The notes under the pieces are model-generated. The model ran no database searches. It was given only the letters and a program-made list of their open reading frames with translations, and had not been told where the DNA came from. Positions 8,001 through 13,413 of a stretch of DNA of 13,413 nt are shown here, piece after piece; the stretch's first letter is position 1; the number at the start of each line of letters is the position of its first letter. The stretch comes from JBLHKE01 sp047619485 (GTDB lineage: Bacteria > Verrucomicrobiota > Verrucomicrobiia > Verrucomicrobiales > DEV007): the NCBI GenBank assembly GCA_047619485.1, contig JBLHKE010000130.1, forward strand, positions 1-13,413. Reading direction: 5' to 3'. The position numbers were made by a program, and so were the translations under genes.

Positions 8001-8893
8001 TCTTCGCGGCGGTCGGCTGGGAGTTCATCCCATGAGGGGTTTGGCTTCCCAGAGTAGCCGTTGGCGATGGCTTCCTTGTCGACCGGAACTTCAGAGAGTG
8101 GCGGGAGTTTGGCGTCGGCTGCGACGAGTCCGAGTTTCTTCTGCCGTTCGAATCGCTCCGCACGCAGGTCATCCCAGCCGCGGCGGTAGGTGGCGACGTG
8201 CCTTTCGATAGAGGCTTTCGGTGCTTGGATTGGAAAGTGTGGTGAGGAGTGCGCTAGGTAGAGGAACCATGGCGTGTCTTTTTTCTCGCGGGCTTGCTTG
8301 AGAAACTCGAGCGAGTAGTCGGTGAATACATCGGTGACGTAGAAGTCGTCGCGTACGGGGAGTTCTGGCTTGGCTGATTCCGGGAGTCGCAAGTAGAGGT
8401 TGGAATCCCATTGGTTCTCGGAGTGGGCGAGGAAATTTTTGTAGCCGTAGTAGTTGTCGAAGCCGCGCTTGGTCGCTCCACCAGCGGCCATGTGCCACTT
8501 GCCAACCATCCATGTGGAGTAGCCAGCGTCGCCGAGGATCTCGGCAAGCGTCGCGCAGGTTGGAAGGAGCGAGCCTTTGTAGGCGAGACCTTTGCCCGGC
8601 GGTTGTTTGGAGTGGGTGAAAGAACCGATGCCTGCCTGGTGGGGGTGCAGTCCGGTCATCAATGAAGCGCGCGAGGGGCAGCAGCGGGCGCTGGTGTAGA
8701 AGGAGGAAAATTTTGCGCCGCCGGTGGCGAGTCGGTCGAGATTGGGAGTGGGGATTTCACCGCCGTAGCAGGAGAGGTCGGAAAAGCCGAGGTCGTCGGC
8801 GAGGATGAGGAGGACGTTGGGGCGATCCGCTGCGGAGGCTGGCGCACGCAACAACGCAACGAAGCAGAGGATGAGGGTTAGTAGACGGATCAT
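5024..8893 (-). CDS. Secreted three-module fusion: sulfatase, LamG-like domain and GH2 glycoside hydrolase, 1289 aa
   Basis: One uninterrupted frame encodes two enzymes. Residues 1-22 are a signal peptide. The sulfatase spans about 25-550: Asp33-Asp34, CCPSR at 71-75 (formylglycine site Cys71), Lys132/His134 in GKWH, His219, Asp340-Asn341 and Lys397. A concanavalin/LamG-like module spans about 568-700 (PITIEATVKADQPHGVVLAQ). A complete GH2 enzyme then spans about 705-1280: an N-terminal sandwich (WYQRSF, VWVNGSQVG), an Ig-like domain (885-980) and a TIM barrel with acid/base Glu1123 (FNERWGQ) and nucleophile Glu1190 (VGEFGG). GH2 enzymes include beta-galactosidases and beta-glucuronidases; galK next door favours galactoside. 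There is no second signal peptide and no stop at the joint. The start at 8893 is chosen because the signal peptide begins there; the earlier in-frame ATGs lie inside galK. It follows galK by 31 bp, probably in the same operon. Confidence 0.95.
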   Translation of the reverse strand: MIRLLTLILCFVALLRAPASAADRPNVLLILADDLGFSDLSCYGGEIPTPNLDRLATGGAKFSSFYTSARCCPSRASLMTGLHPHQAGIGSFTHSKQPPGKGLAYKGSLLPTCATLAEILGDAGYSTWMVGKWHMAAGGATKRGFDNYYGYKNFLAHSENQWDSNLYLRLPESAKPELPVRDDFYVTDVFTDYSLEFLKQAREKKDTPWFLYLAHSSPHFPIQAPKASIERHVATYRRGWDDLRAERFERQKKLGLVAADAKLPPLSEVPVDKEAIANGYSGKPNPSWDELPADRREDLARRMATFAAMVEHIDLGVGRILADLENNGELDNTLIAFLSDNGACYEWGPFGFDGRSRKGLTTLHTGAELANMGQEGTHSSYGSGWANLGNTPLSMYKHFCHEGGIASPLVIHWPKGIQAKKDWVNTPAHLMDIVPTVLSATGAKYPKQRDGHQITPVEGTSLLPAISDEEAIPDRVLAFEHQAARGLRKGDWKLVWGKRQPDEISWELYNLSEDRSEQNNVAKHYPHIRDELVKNWETWAKRVAADPFLVPEPGFNSPKKATESPPIRNRPITIEATVKADQPHGVVLAQGGREQGYALHFIKGIATLDVRVNGKVTRLSAKEKSTGKINLGAMITAEQLSLTVDDQTFTAKSPGLIPAQPKDPLSIGKDELSSAGDYTNDGNEFTGKILSHRVRTDAPAPQAKVMTEWGNQVTADNAWQEYTRPQLVREQWNNLNGHWDYAITKKDAEKPAGWQGKILVPFAIESSLSNVQKRITRDDAIWYQRSFPHQPNEQNRTILNFEAVDYQSTVWVNGSQVGNHTGGNLPFDFDITSALKPGENVLTVRVTDATDTDYQLHGKQVSNPRGIWYTPVSGIWQTVWLEEVPYHWITDLKVVTKLDGTIIIATKFGGSLRGRIGLSAKALLDGKVIAEASGSPEELTLKISDPKLWSPDSPTLYDLELKLGKDTVRSYFGIRETSIRKDKNGHLRFHLNGKPIFHWGTLDQGWWPDGLLTPPSDAAMLSDIEFLKAAGFNTIRKHIKVEPRRYYTHCDRLGMLVWQDQVSSGTGGNKFKNSSPEWPRLEPNPPEATWPDDAHDQWMKELQGMVDSLHNHPSIIQWVPFNERWGQHRTMEVGKWITGYDPTRQINIASGGNFFPIGHIVDHHQYPHPDFPFDLGKGGRFDSFVKVVGEFGGHGFPVEGHLWNPKARNWGYGGLPKNKEEWIERYKTSLAKLVELKANGIAAGIYTQTSDVEGEINGLITYDRKVQKLTAATLKNLVDKSGLLDPNEE

Positions 8894-8924
8894 GGTTTGA
8901 ATCAGGGTGGTTTGGGAAGATTTT

Positions 8925-10091
8925 CTAAGTGTCATCGAACTGAGCGCCAGCGACCGGGTTGACGACAAATGCGTCGACGGTTTTGCCGTGTCGATCATGG
9001 TAGCAGGAGACGAGTTGATTGGCGAAAGTATTGGCATCCTCCGCTGAGACGAGGTTGACGGTGCTGCCTCCGAAACCACCACCCATCATGCGGGATCCGT
9101 GTGTGCCGAGTTCCACGGCTATTTCAACCAATGCATCCAGTTCCTTGCAGCTGACCTCGTAGTCCGCACGCAACGAGTCATGGCTGGCCGCCATGAGTGC
9201 GGCGAGTGTGCTAATATTGCCAGCGTCGAGGGCCGCGGAGAAATTTTTGACGCGACTTATCTCGGTGACGACATGGCGTGCACGGCGGAATACCTGTTCA
9301 TCGAGCAATTGGCGGGAGGCTCGTAGTCTATCAATGTCTAGATCGCGCAAGGACGCCAGACCAAGTGCGTGTGTGGCGTTTTCGCAGTCGGCTTTACGTT
9401 TTGCGTATTCACCATCTGCCAGCGAGTGGTGCACCTTGCTGTCGGCGACGACGATGGCGAGATTGGGGGGCAGTGGTGCCGGCTGGATCTCGAGGCTGCG
9501 GCAGTCGATCTTGAGGGCATGGCCGTCGATTCCTGCATTGATCACCAACTGATCCATGATGCCGCATGGGACGCCGGCCCAGTCGTGTTCGGCCGCCTGG
9601 CAGAGGAGTGCCCGATCGGTCGGCGCGAGGGTGATCCCCGCAAGTGCCTCGACGATCAAGGCGGTGGCGCTCTCGAGGGCGGCGCTGCTACTCAGGCCGA
9701 CACCGAGGGGCAGGTTCCCGTCGAAGGCCGCTTCGAATCCCACCACCGGATGTCCGGCATCGCGATACTTCGCGACGACGCCGAACACGTAGTTCGCCCA
9801 GCGGTTACGGCCGATAAGGGGAGCCGTTTGATCGAGGGGAACTACGACCGTGTCGCCACCGAGCGAACTCCAGAGGCGAACTTCGGGCCCTGAAATGGCA
9901 CGAGCTGAGCCACAGATGTAGCGATCAATCGCCGCCGGCAGTACGAGTCCATCTTGGTAATCGACGTGTTCCCCGATCAGATTGATGCGTCCGGGAGCTC
10001 TGGTCGCGATGGTCGGAGGATTACCAAAAACGCTTTCGAAGTTTTTATCACTGAGGAAACGGCTGGTTGGTTTTGAATTAATAGGACGCAT
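8925..10091 (-). CDS. galK: Galactokinase, 388 aa
   Basis: This is the cytoplasmic GHMP-family kinase that converts alpha-D-galactose and ATP to galactose-1-phosphate, the first committed step of the Leloir pathway. The galactokinase signature GRINLIGEHVDYQDG lies at 34-48, with Arg35, Glu41, His42 and Asp44 in the sugar-binding site. The ATP loop PLGVGLSSSAALE lies at 128-140. Asp180 in CGIMDQ is the expected catalytic base. The third GHMP motif, MMGGGFGGS, is at 335-343. Length and motif spacing are normal and the gene looks intact. No galT, galE or galM is present here. It is the first gene of the glycan-degradation block, 31 bp upstream of the sulfatase/GH2 fusion, which suggests the liberated sugar is galactose. 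The ATG has no clear SD sequence. Confidence 0.97.
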   Translation of the reverse strand: MRPINSKPTSRFLSDKNFESVFGNPPTIATRAPGRINLIGEHVDYQDGLVLPAAIDRYICGSARAISGPEVRLWSSLGGDTVVVPLDQTAPLIGRNRWANYVFGVVAKYRDAGHPVVGFEAAFDGNLPLGVGLSSSAALESATALIVEALAGITLAPTDRALLCQAAEHDWAGVPCGIMDQLVINAGIDGHALKIDCRSLEIQPAPLPPNLAIVVADSKVHHSLADGEYAKRKADCENATHALGLASLRDLDIDRLRASRQLLDEQVFRRARHVVTEISRVKNFSAALDAGNISTLAALMAASHDSLRADYEVSCKELDALVEIAVELGTHGSRMMGGGFGGSTVNLVSAEDANTFANQLVSCYHDRHGKTVDAFVVNPVAGAQFDDT

Positions 10092-10136
10092 GGGATCGGC
10101 TGGAATCCCTCTGTATCTCAGCGATTGGCGGACAGT

Positions 10137-10217
10137 TCAAGTAATCAAGCTTGAGGAAATCCGTGCGCCTCGAGAAAACCCCTGAACCGTCATTTATCGA
10201 CCATCGTATCACCTCCC
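10137..10217 (-). promoter_or_regulatory. Strong SD sequence with two tiny overlapping leader ORFs
   Basis: On the minus strand GGGAGGTGAT matches the anti-SD of 16S rRNA over nine bases and lies 7 nt before an ATG at 10204. That frame encodes only MVDK before a TGA at 10190-10192. A second ATG overlaps that stop (ATGA) and opens an 18-codon frame, MTVQGFSRGARISSSLIT, which ends at 10137. The galK ATG follows 45 nt later. This could be a regulatory leader-peptide arrangement, or the decayed start of a lost gene. The SD is unlike the SD-poor starts of every gene in this window. Confidence 0.35.
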
Positions 10218-10264
10218 GCAGGACGCGGTGGCGATTGCGGCTGCGCACCCGGAGTCATGCGTCG

Positions 10265-10292
10265 AAGTCTACATGCTGCGCCACGTAGACTT
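10265..10292. repeat. Perfect 8-bp inverted repeat with a 12-nt spacer
   Basis: The arms AAGTCTAC (10265-10272) and GTAGACTT (10285-10292) are exact reverse complements. The site lies 17-44 bp downstream of the second stress-protein gene's stop and about 170 bp before galK. A hairpin is possible, but it is AT-rich for a terminator and no T-run follows on the minus strand. A dimeric regulator site is an alternative. Confidence 0.45.
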
Positions 10293-10308
10293 GGTAAGCT
10301 CGGAAAAC

Positions 10309-11214
10309 CTATTTGGAACCAAATCCGGCTGGTTTGACCATTAACGCCGAGCACGGCGACCTGCGGATGATCTTCTCGGCTGTCGTGCCAGCAAAGAATC
10401 CCTGGAGGGTGGTGCGGCCTCTCGTTCCGAGCACGGCGAGGTCGGCGCCAATCGCTTCGAGGTGGTCGATGATCTCTCGCGGAACCGCGGTCGATTCTTT
10501 CACCGTGGCGCGAATGTCGAGGCCTCCGTGGGCATCGCTGATCTCATTCGCGAGTTTGTCCAACCTGCTTGTTAGGGCTTCGAAGACACCGCGGGTGTCG
10601 ATCGGCGGAAGGGTTGGGCCAAACATGCCGGCAGGCGCTGGATTGTAGGTCGGAGATCGGTAGACATGGAGCAGTTCGAGGGACGCTTGATCCTGGACGG
10701 CGATCGATGCGGCGTGGTGGGCTGCGCTGATCGAGTTTTCGGAAAAATCCACACACGCCAAGATACCGCGGAACGGTTCGTTCTCGCGTTCGCGCACGAG
10801 GAGGACATCGATAGGAGCCTTTCTCGCGCAGCGTTTGGCCAGGATGCCGGTCTGGTCGGCTTCTTCGGTCTCGAGGCCGTGTGAGCCCATGACCAAGAGG
10901 TCAGCCTTGCAGGCATCAATCGTTGATAGGACGGACAGGTAAGGGTGTCCGACGATGACCTGGCAGTGGATATCGTGTCCTGCTCCGAGTGTCTCGGCGA
11001 CGAATTTTTCCAAGTGTCCCAATGCGGTTGCCTTGACCGCGGCTTCGTCAAAACCGCCCTCCGAACGGAACTCCTCGACGATCTCCTCATCGAAGATGTG
11101 GAAACAATTGAGCGTGGCATCATTCCAGTTGGCGATGCGGGAGGCTTCCCGCAACGCGCAGGCGCTAGGGGTGGAGTAGTCGATGCCGACGGCGATGGAG
11201 GTGAATTCTTTCAT
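10309..11214 (-). CDS. Universal stress protein, tandem UspA domains, 301 aa
   Basis: This is a cytoplasmic protein of two fused UspA domains (about 4-142 and 147-296). Such proteins bind ATP or other ligands and help cells survive starvation, redox or energy stress; the exact role here is unknown. Each half opens with the typical strand (IAVGIDYS at 7-14, ILACVDFSE at 151-159). The second half has the full nucleotide-binding motif G-x2-G-x9-G-T (Gly263, Gly266, Gly276-Thr277). The first half has GSHG (110-113) but lacks the later Gly-Ser, so it probably does not bind ATP in the standard way. The start at 11214 is chosen because the first strand begins there and the ATG overlaps the zinc-finger gene's stop (ATGA, 11211-11214). 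The frame stays open upstream, but only as shadow sequence. Confidence 0.94.
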   Translation of the reverse strand: MKEFTSIAVGIDYSTPSACALREASRIANWNDATLNCFHIFDEEIVEEFRSEGGFDEAAVKATALGHLEKFVAETLGAGHDIHCQVIVGHPYLSVLSTIDACKADLLVMGSHGLETEEADQTGILAKRCARKAPIDVLLVRERENEPFRGILACVDFSENSISAAHHAASIAVQDQASLELLHVYRSPTYNPAPAGMFGPTLPPIDTRGVFEALTSRLDKLANEISDAHGGLDIRATVKESTAVPREIIDHLEAIGADLAVLGTRGRTTLQGFFAGTTAEKIIRRSPCSALMVKPAGFGSK

Positions 11215-11507
11215 GGTGATGTTTGCTCTTTCTTCTCCTGACAGCTGACACAGAGCGAGACCGATGGTTTGGCGTCGAGGCGTTCGCAGGGGATTTTCGT
11301 CCCGCACTCGATGCAATCTCCGTAGTTGCCTTCGTCGATGCGCGCCAAGGCGAGCTCGATTTTCTCGAGGAGCTTGTCTTCGCTCTTGAGCACGGTCGAA
11401 TCGACTTCTGTATCGGTCGACTCGGCGTGTTGCTCGATCTCGTTGGAGACTTGATCGAGCTCTCCGAGAAGGCGTTTGCGGTAGGATTGTCGTTGTTCGT
11501 CTGTCAT
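11211..11507 (-). CDS. Short DksA/TraR-family C4 zinc-finger protein, 98 aa
   Basis: The N-terminal helical part (about 3-60) could form the coiled coil that DksA-like proteins insert into the RNA polymerase secondary channel. The C-terminal zinc finger has four cysteines, C65-x2-C68-x17-C86-x2-C89, in the family pattern EGNYGDCIECG followed by IPCERLDAKP. At 98 residues it is shorter than E. coli DksA (151) and nearer in size to TraR-like proteins. It probably tunes transcription during stress; a direct effect on polymerase is inferred from the family. The start at 11507 overlaps the upstream stress-gene stop (ATGA, 11504-11507); an earlier in-frame ATG at 11543 is less likely because it would lie 36 bp inside that gene. 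It is sandwiched between two usp genes with 4-bp overlaps on both sides, so the three are surely co-translated. Confidence 0.92.
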   Translation of the reverse strand: MTDEQRQSYRKRLLGELDQVSNEIEQHAESTDTEVDSTVLKSEDKLLEKIELALARIDEGNYGDCIECGTKIPCERLDAKPSVSLCVSCQEKKEQTSP

Positions 11508-12394
11508 GATGATTTCTTTGGCGGGACAACCAGCAGGGAGCACGGGCTGTGGTGGATCAGGCGTTCGGCGGTGCTGCCGAGCAGGAATGCCTTGATGAGT
11601 TTCCCCGTCTTGCCGCTCCTGCCGACCACCGCGAGATCACTATCGTTCTCTTGGAGGAAGTGGATCAGCGCCTGTGCCGGGGAATTGTGTTCGACGACGT
11701 GTGTCACCGCTTTGACGGGGAGCTCCCGGCAGGCGCTCTCCATCTGATCGTTCAACAACTCGCGGAATTGGGCTTTGTAAGCGTCGTCCTCGAAGGTCTG
11801 GGAGTTGTAGAGGACGTGGGTCGTGCGCATCCATGGGGGTCTCACCGCGTGGACGACATGGAGGGGCGCGGCTTCATCTACCGCGATGCTTGCGGCAATC
11901 TCCAGCACTTCTTGCGTCGATTCGGAAAAATCGACGCAGGCGACGACGCTGCGGAAGACCCCCTCGTGCTTCCTGCGAGTGAGTAACACGGGGATCTTTG
12001 CGTGACGGGCGCACTTGGAGGCAAAGTAGCCGACCCCGTGTGGCTGCTTCCCGCTCCCTTGGCTGCCGATGACGAGTAGATCGCTGTCGTGCGTCTCTGC
12101 CCAATAGGTCAACTCGTGGTAGGGGATGCCGAAGATCGCTTCGCTGGCTGCGGTGTCGGGTGAGCCGGTCTCACGCTCGACGAAATCGGAGATCTCGGAC
12201 TCGAACGAGTCCTGGATCGAGTCTGCGGGCACCGTGTAGTTGCGCGTGAAATCCTCGACCTCTGAGGCGACGATGACGTGTAGCGCGGTGAGTTCGGCAT
12301 CGTCTGCCGACGCGATCCTCTGCGCCTGTTTTAACGCTCTGGCTGAGGCGGGGGAGAAGTCGATTCCGACCAAGATACGGTTGAAGTATTTCAT
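11504..12394 (-). CDS. Universal stress protein, tandem UspA domains, 296 aa
   Basis: Two UspA domains are fused (about 4-141 and 146-292), as in the downstream paralogue. The strands ILVGIDFS (7-14) and VVACVDFSES (150-159) open the halves. The second half keeps a nucleotide-loop-like sequence, GRSGKTG (258-264) followed by GSTAERL (273-279), two residues longer than the usual x9 spacing. The first half has GSQGSG (110-115), but FAS stands where Gly-Ser is expected, so it looks degenerate. The protein is cytoplasmic, with no signal peptide or membrane segment. It is the first gene of the usp/zinc-finger/usp operon and starts 81 bp after the AraC-type gene's stop. In that 81-bp gap I see no clear promoter, SD sequence or terminator, so co-transcription with the regulator is possible. 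Confidence 0.94.
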   Translation of the reverse strand: MKYFNRILVGIDFSPASARALKQAQRIASADDAELTALHVIVASEVEDFTRNYTVPADSIQDSFESEISDFVERETGSPDTAASEAIFGIPYHELTYWAETHDSDLLVIGSQGSGKQPHGVGYFASKCARHAKIPVLLTRRKHEGVFRSVVACVDFSESTQEVLEIAASIAVDEAAPLHVVHAVRPPWMRTTHVLYNSQTFEDDAYKAQFRELLNDQMESACRELPVKAVTHVVEHNSPAQALIHFLQENDSDLAVVGRSGKTGKLIKAFLLGSTAERLIHHSPCSLLVVPPKKSS

Positions 12395-12475
12395 CGTTAT
12401 GAAGCTATGATCTCATCGGTTCGGCAACGTGCGCTACGCGTATCTTGTCTGATGCTAGACCGCTTTTGTTGAAAG

Positions 12476-13413
12476 TTACGCTACCAGGACGTTGCCCGTG
12501 TTCTCCCTCATGAGTTTGCGGAATTCTGACGGGGATTCCCCGACGATTTTCAAGAAACTGCGGTTGAATTGAGAGAGCGACTGGTAGCCGACGTCGTAGG
12601 CGATTTCCGTCACCCGGCGTTCAGGCTTGAGGAGCTCGCGTTTGGCCATCTCGATCCGCTGGCGGTTGACGTATTCTGTGAAAGTCATGCCGGTTGCGCG
12701 TTTGAAAATCTTGCAGAAGTAGTAGGTGCTGACGTGCACCGCCTCGGCGACATCATCGAGCGTGACGCGCTCGTCGATGTTGTCGAGGATGAACTCCTTC
12801 GCTTTGCGCACGGCTGCGGGTTCGGCGGTGCTACGTTCCAACATGATGCGGTTCATCAGCTCCGCGAGCTGTAGGCCGAAGGCGCTGAGTAGGGTGATGG
12901 TGCTCGCGTATCGTTCTTTGGAGACCACGGGCGTCGTGCGGTAGCTCTCCAGTAGCCGGGTAATCTTCGCATTCTTGTGTCCTGCTTTTTCAAGCACCGA
13001 TTTCACATTTGCGATCATCTCGGCGTCGGGTTCGTGGGTGAGCACCTGACCTGTTTTTAAATATCCCACCGTGCGGTTTCCTAACCGGAGAGGCACCGCC
13101 GTTTCCTTCATGGCGGCGAAGCAGGAAGTAGTACCAGCTCGATCAAGCGCGCGCGAAAGCGTATTTTTTTGAGCGAGTGCGCATTCTTCACACGGTGACG
13201 AGCCCTGATTTACCGCTTCGCAAAATGGGTTCTGGTTAGGGCTGGCGTGGCACGGGTTGAACGTTTGGCGATCCGCTGGGACGAGGACCAGAGGCAGGCC
13301 GGTCGCGCAGCGAAAGGCGTTCTGATAGGTCTGGTAGAATGGGGAGGCCTTGAGCCTTTCGACCAAGTCGCCGTCCGTTGTCAGTGCAGGAGTCGCTTGG
13401 TTGTTGGTGGGGG
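12476..13413 (-). CDS. PocR-AraC family transcription regulator, 5' end outside the window
   Basis: This is a DNA-binding regulator with an N-terminal PocR-type sensory domain and a C-terminal AraC domain of two helix-turn-helix motifs. With numbering from the TTG at 13366, the sensor spans about 5-170. It has cysteines at 49, 59, 62 and 82 (FCEA, SPCEEC, TSCF), a cysteine set common in PocR domains that may bind a metal or sense redox. Helix-turn-helix 1 lies at about 201-222 (VTLDDVAEAVHVSTYYFCKI) and helix-turn-helix 2 at about 251-273 (VTEIAYDVGYQSLSQFNRSF). The frame stays open from 13366 to the window edge with no ATG, so the true start is probably just outside; TTG at 13366 is the only fallback seen. 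It lies upstream of the stress operon in the same orientation. Its targets are unknown; control of the nearby glycan genes is possible. Confidence 0.92.
   Translation of the reverse strand, partial: PTNNQATPALTTDGDLVERLKASPFYQTYQNAFRCATGLPLVLVPADRQTFNPCHASPNQNPFCEAVNQGSSPCEECALAQKNTLSRALDRAGTTSCFAAMKETAVPLRLGNRTVGYLKTGQVLTHEPDAEMIANVKSVLEKAGHKNAKITRLLESYRTTPVVSKERYASTITLLSAFGLQLAELMNRIMLERSTAEPAAVRKAKEFILDNIDERVTLDDVAEAVHVSTYYFCKIFKRATGMTFTEYVNRQRIEMAKRELLKPERRVTEIAYDVGYQSLSQFNRSFLKIVGESPSEFRKLMRENTGNVLVA

Larger units (their letters stand above)
10092..10308 (-). promoter_or_regulatory. 217-bp leader upstream of galK
   Basis: This gap separates the stress operon from the glycan block and is the most likely place for the galK-operon promoter. 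It contains a perfect 8-bp inverted repeat (10265-10292), a strong SD-like sequence (10211-10217) and two tiny frames (10137-10204). On the minus strand TTGAAC (10135-10140) lies 17 bp upstream of GATACA (10112-10117), a poor match to a sigma-70 promoter that would start transcription about 15 nt before galK. I give that pair little weight. No T-rich terminator for the preceding operon is visible. Confidence 0.35.

Noticed and set aside
8894..9082. 63-codon N-terminal extension of the sulfatase/GH2 fusion
   Set aside because: Most of it overlaps the 3' end of galK, and a clean signal peptide starts at 8893.
11215..11529. 105-codon extension of the second stress-protein frame
   Set aside because: It overlaps the zinc-finger gene in another frame; the UspA domain starts at the ATG at 11214, which overlaps the preceding stop.
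1..13413. CRISPR arrays, tRNA or rRNA genes, insertion sequences, phage or defence genes
   Set aside because: I found no repeat-spacer pattern, no cloverleaf-like tail or rRNA stretch, no transposase-like protein and no terminal inverted repeats. The 9-base match to the 16S 3' end at 10209-10217 is too short to be an rRNA remnant.

Overview
This is a GC-rich, gene-dense window of about 13.4 kb in which every gene I can support is on the minus strand. The order below therefore runs from high to low coordinates. The gene content suggests a marine or aquatic member of the PVC group, most likely Verrucomicrobiota: several secreted formylglycine-type sulfatases, a PocR-AraC regulator, no SusC/SusD pair, and start codons with almost no Shine-Dalgarno (SD) sequence. 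The phylum is an inference; there is no rRNA gene or other marker to fix it.

The window has two blocks. The upstream block (13413 down to 10309) is regulatory and stress-related. It holds a PocR-AraC transcription regulator whose 5' end runs off the window, then a tight operon of a two-domain universal stress protein, a short DksA/TraR-type C4 zinc-finger protein, and a second two-domain universal stress protein. The genes of this operon overlap by 4 bp (ATGA). A 217-bp gap follows, with a perfect 8-bp inverted repeat and two tiny open frames, the first behind the only strong SD sequence I found in the window.

The downstream block (10091 down to 396) looks like a polysaccharide-degradation locus. 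It holds galactokinase, a 1289-residue secreted protein that joins a sulfatase, a LamG-like module and a complete family 2 glycoside hydrolase, a second sulfatase with an extra C-terminal module, a possible 41-codon small gene, a secreted right-handed beta-helix protein, and a third sulfatase. Spacing is 31 bp, 14 bp, 2 bp and then two 4-bp overlaps, so the block is probably one transcript. The last 395 bp hold no convincing complete gene, only a short coding-like remnant and an imperfect palindrome.

The likely joint role is to use a sulfated, galactose-containing glycan such as an algal galactan. Exported sulfatases would remove sulfate, the beta-helix protein may cut or bind the chain, the GH2 module would release terminal sugars, and galactokinase would phosphorylate galactose in the cytoplasm. 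The substrate is inferred mainly from the galK linkage. The most unusual object is the single-chain sulfatase/GH2 fusion. Other points of interest are the Cys-His-Ser-Ser-Arg active site of the second sulfatase, the small ORF that fills a gap exactly, and the galK leader.
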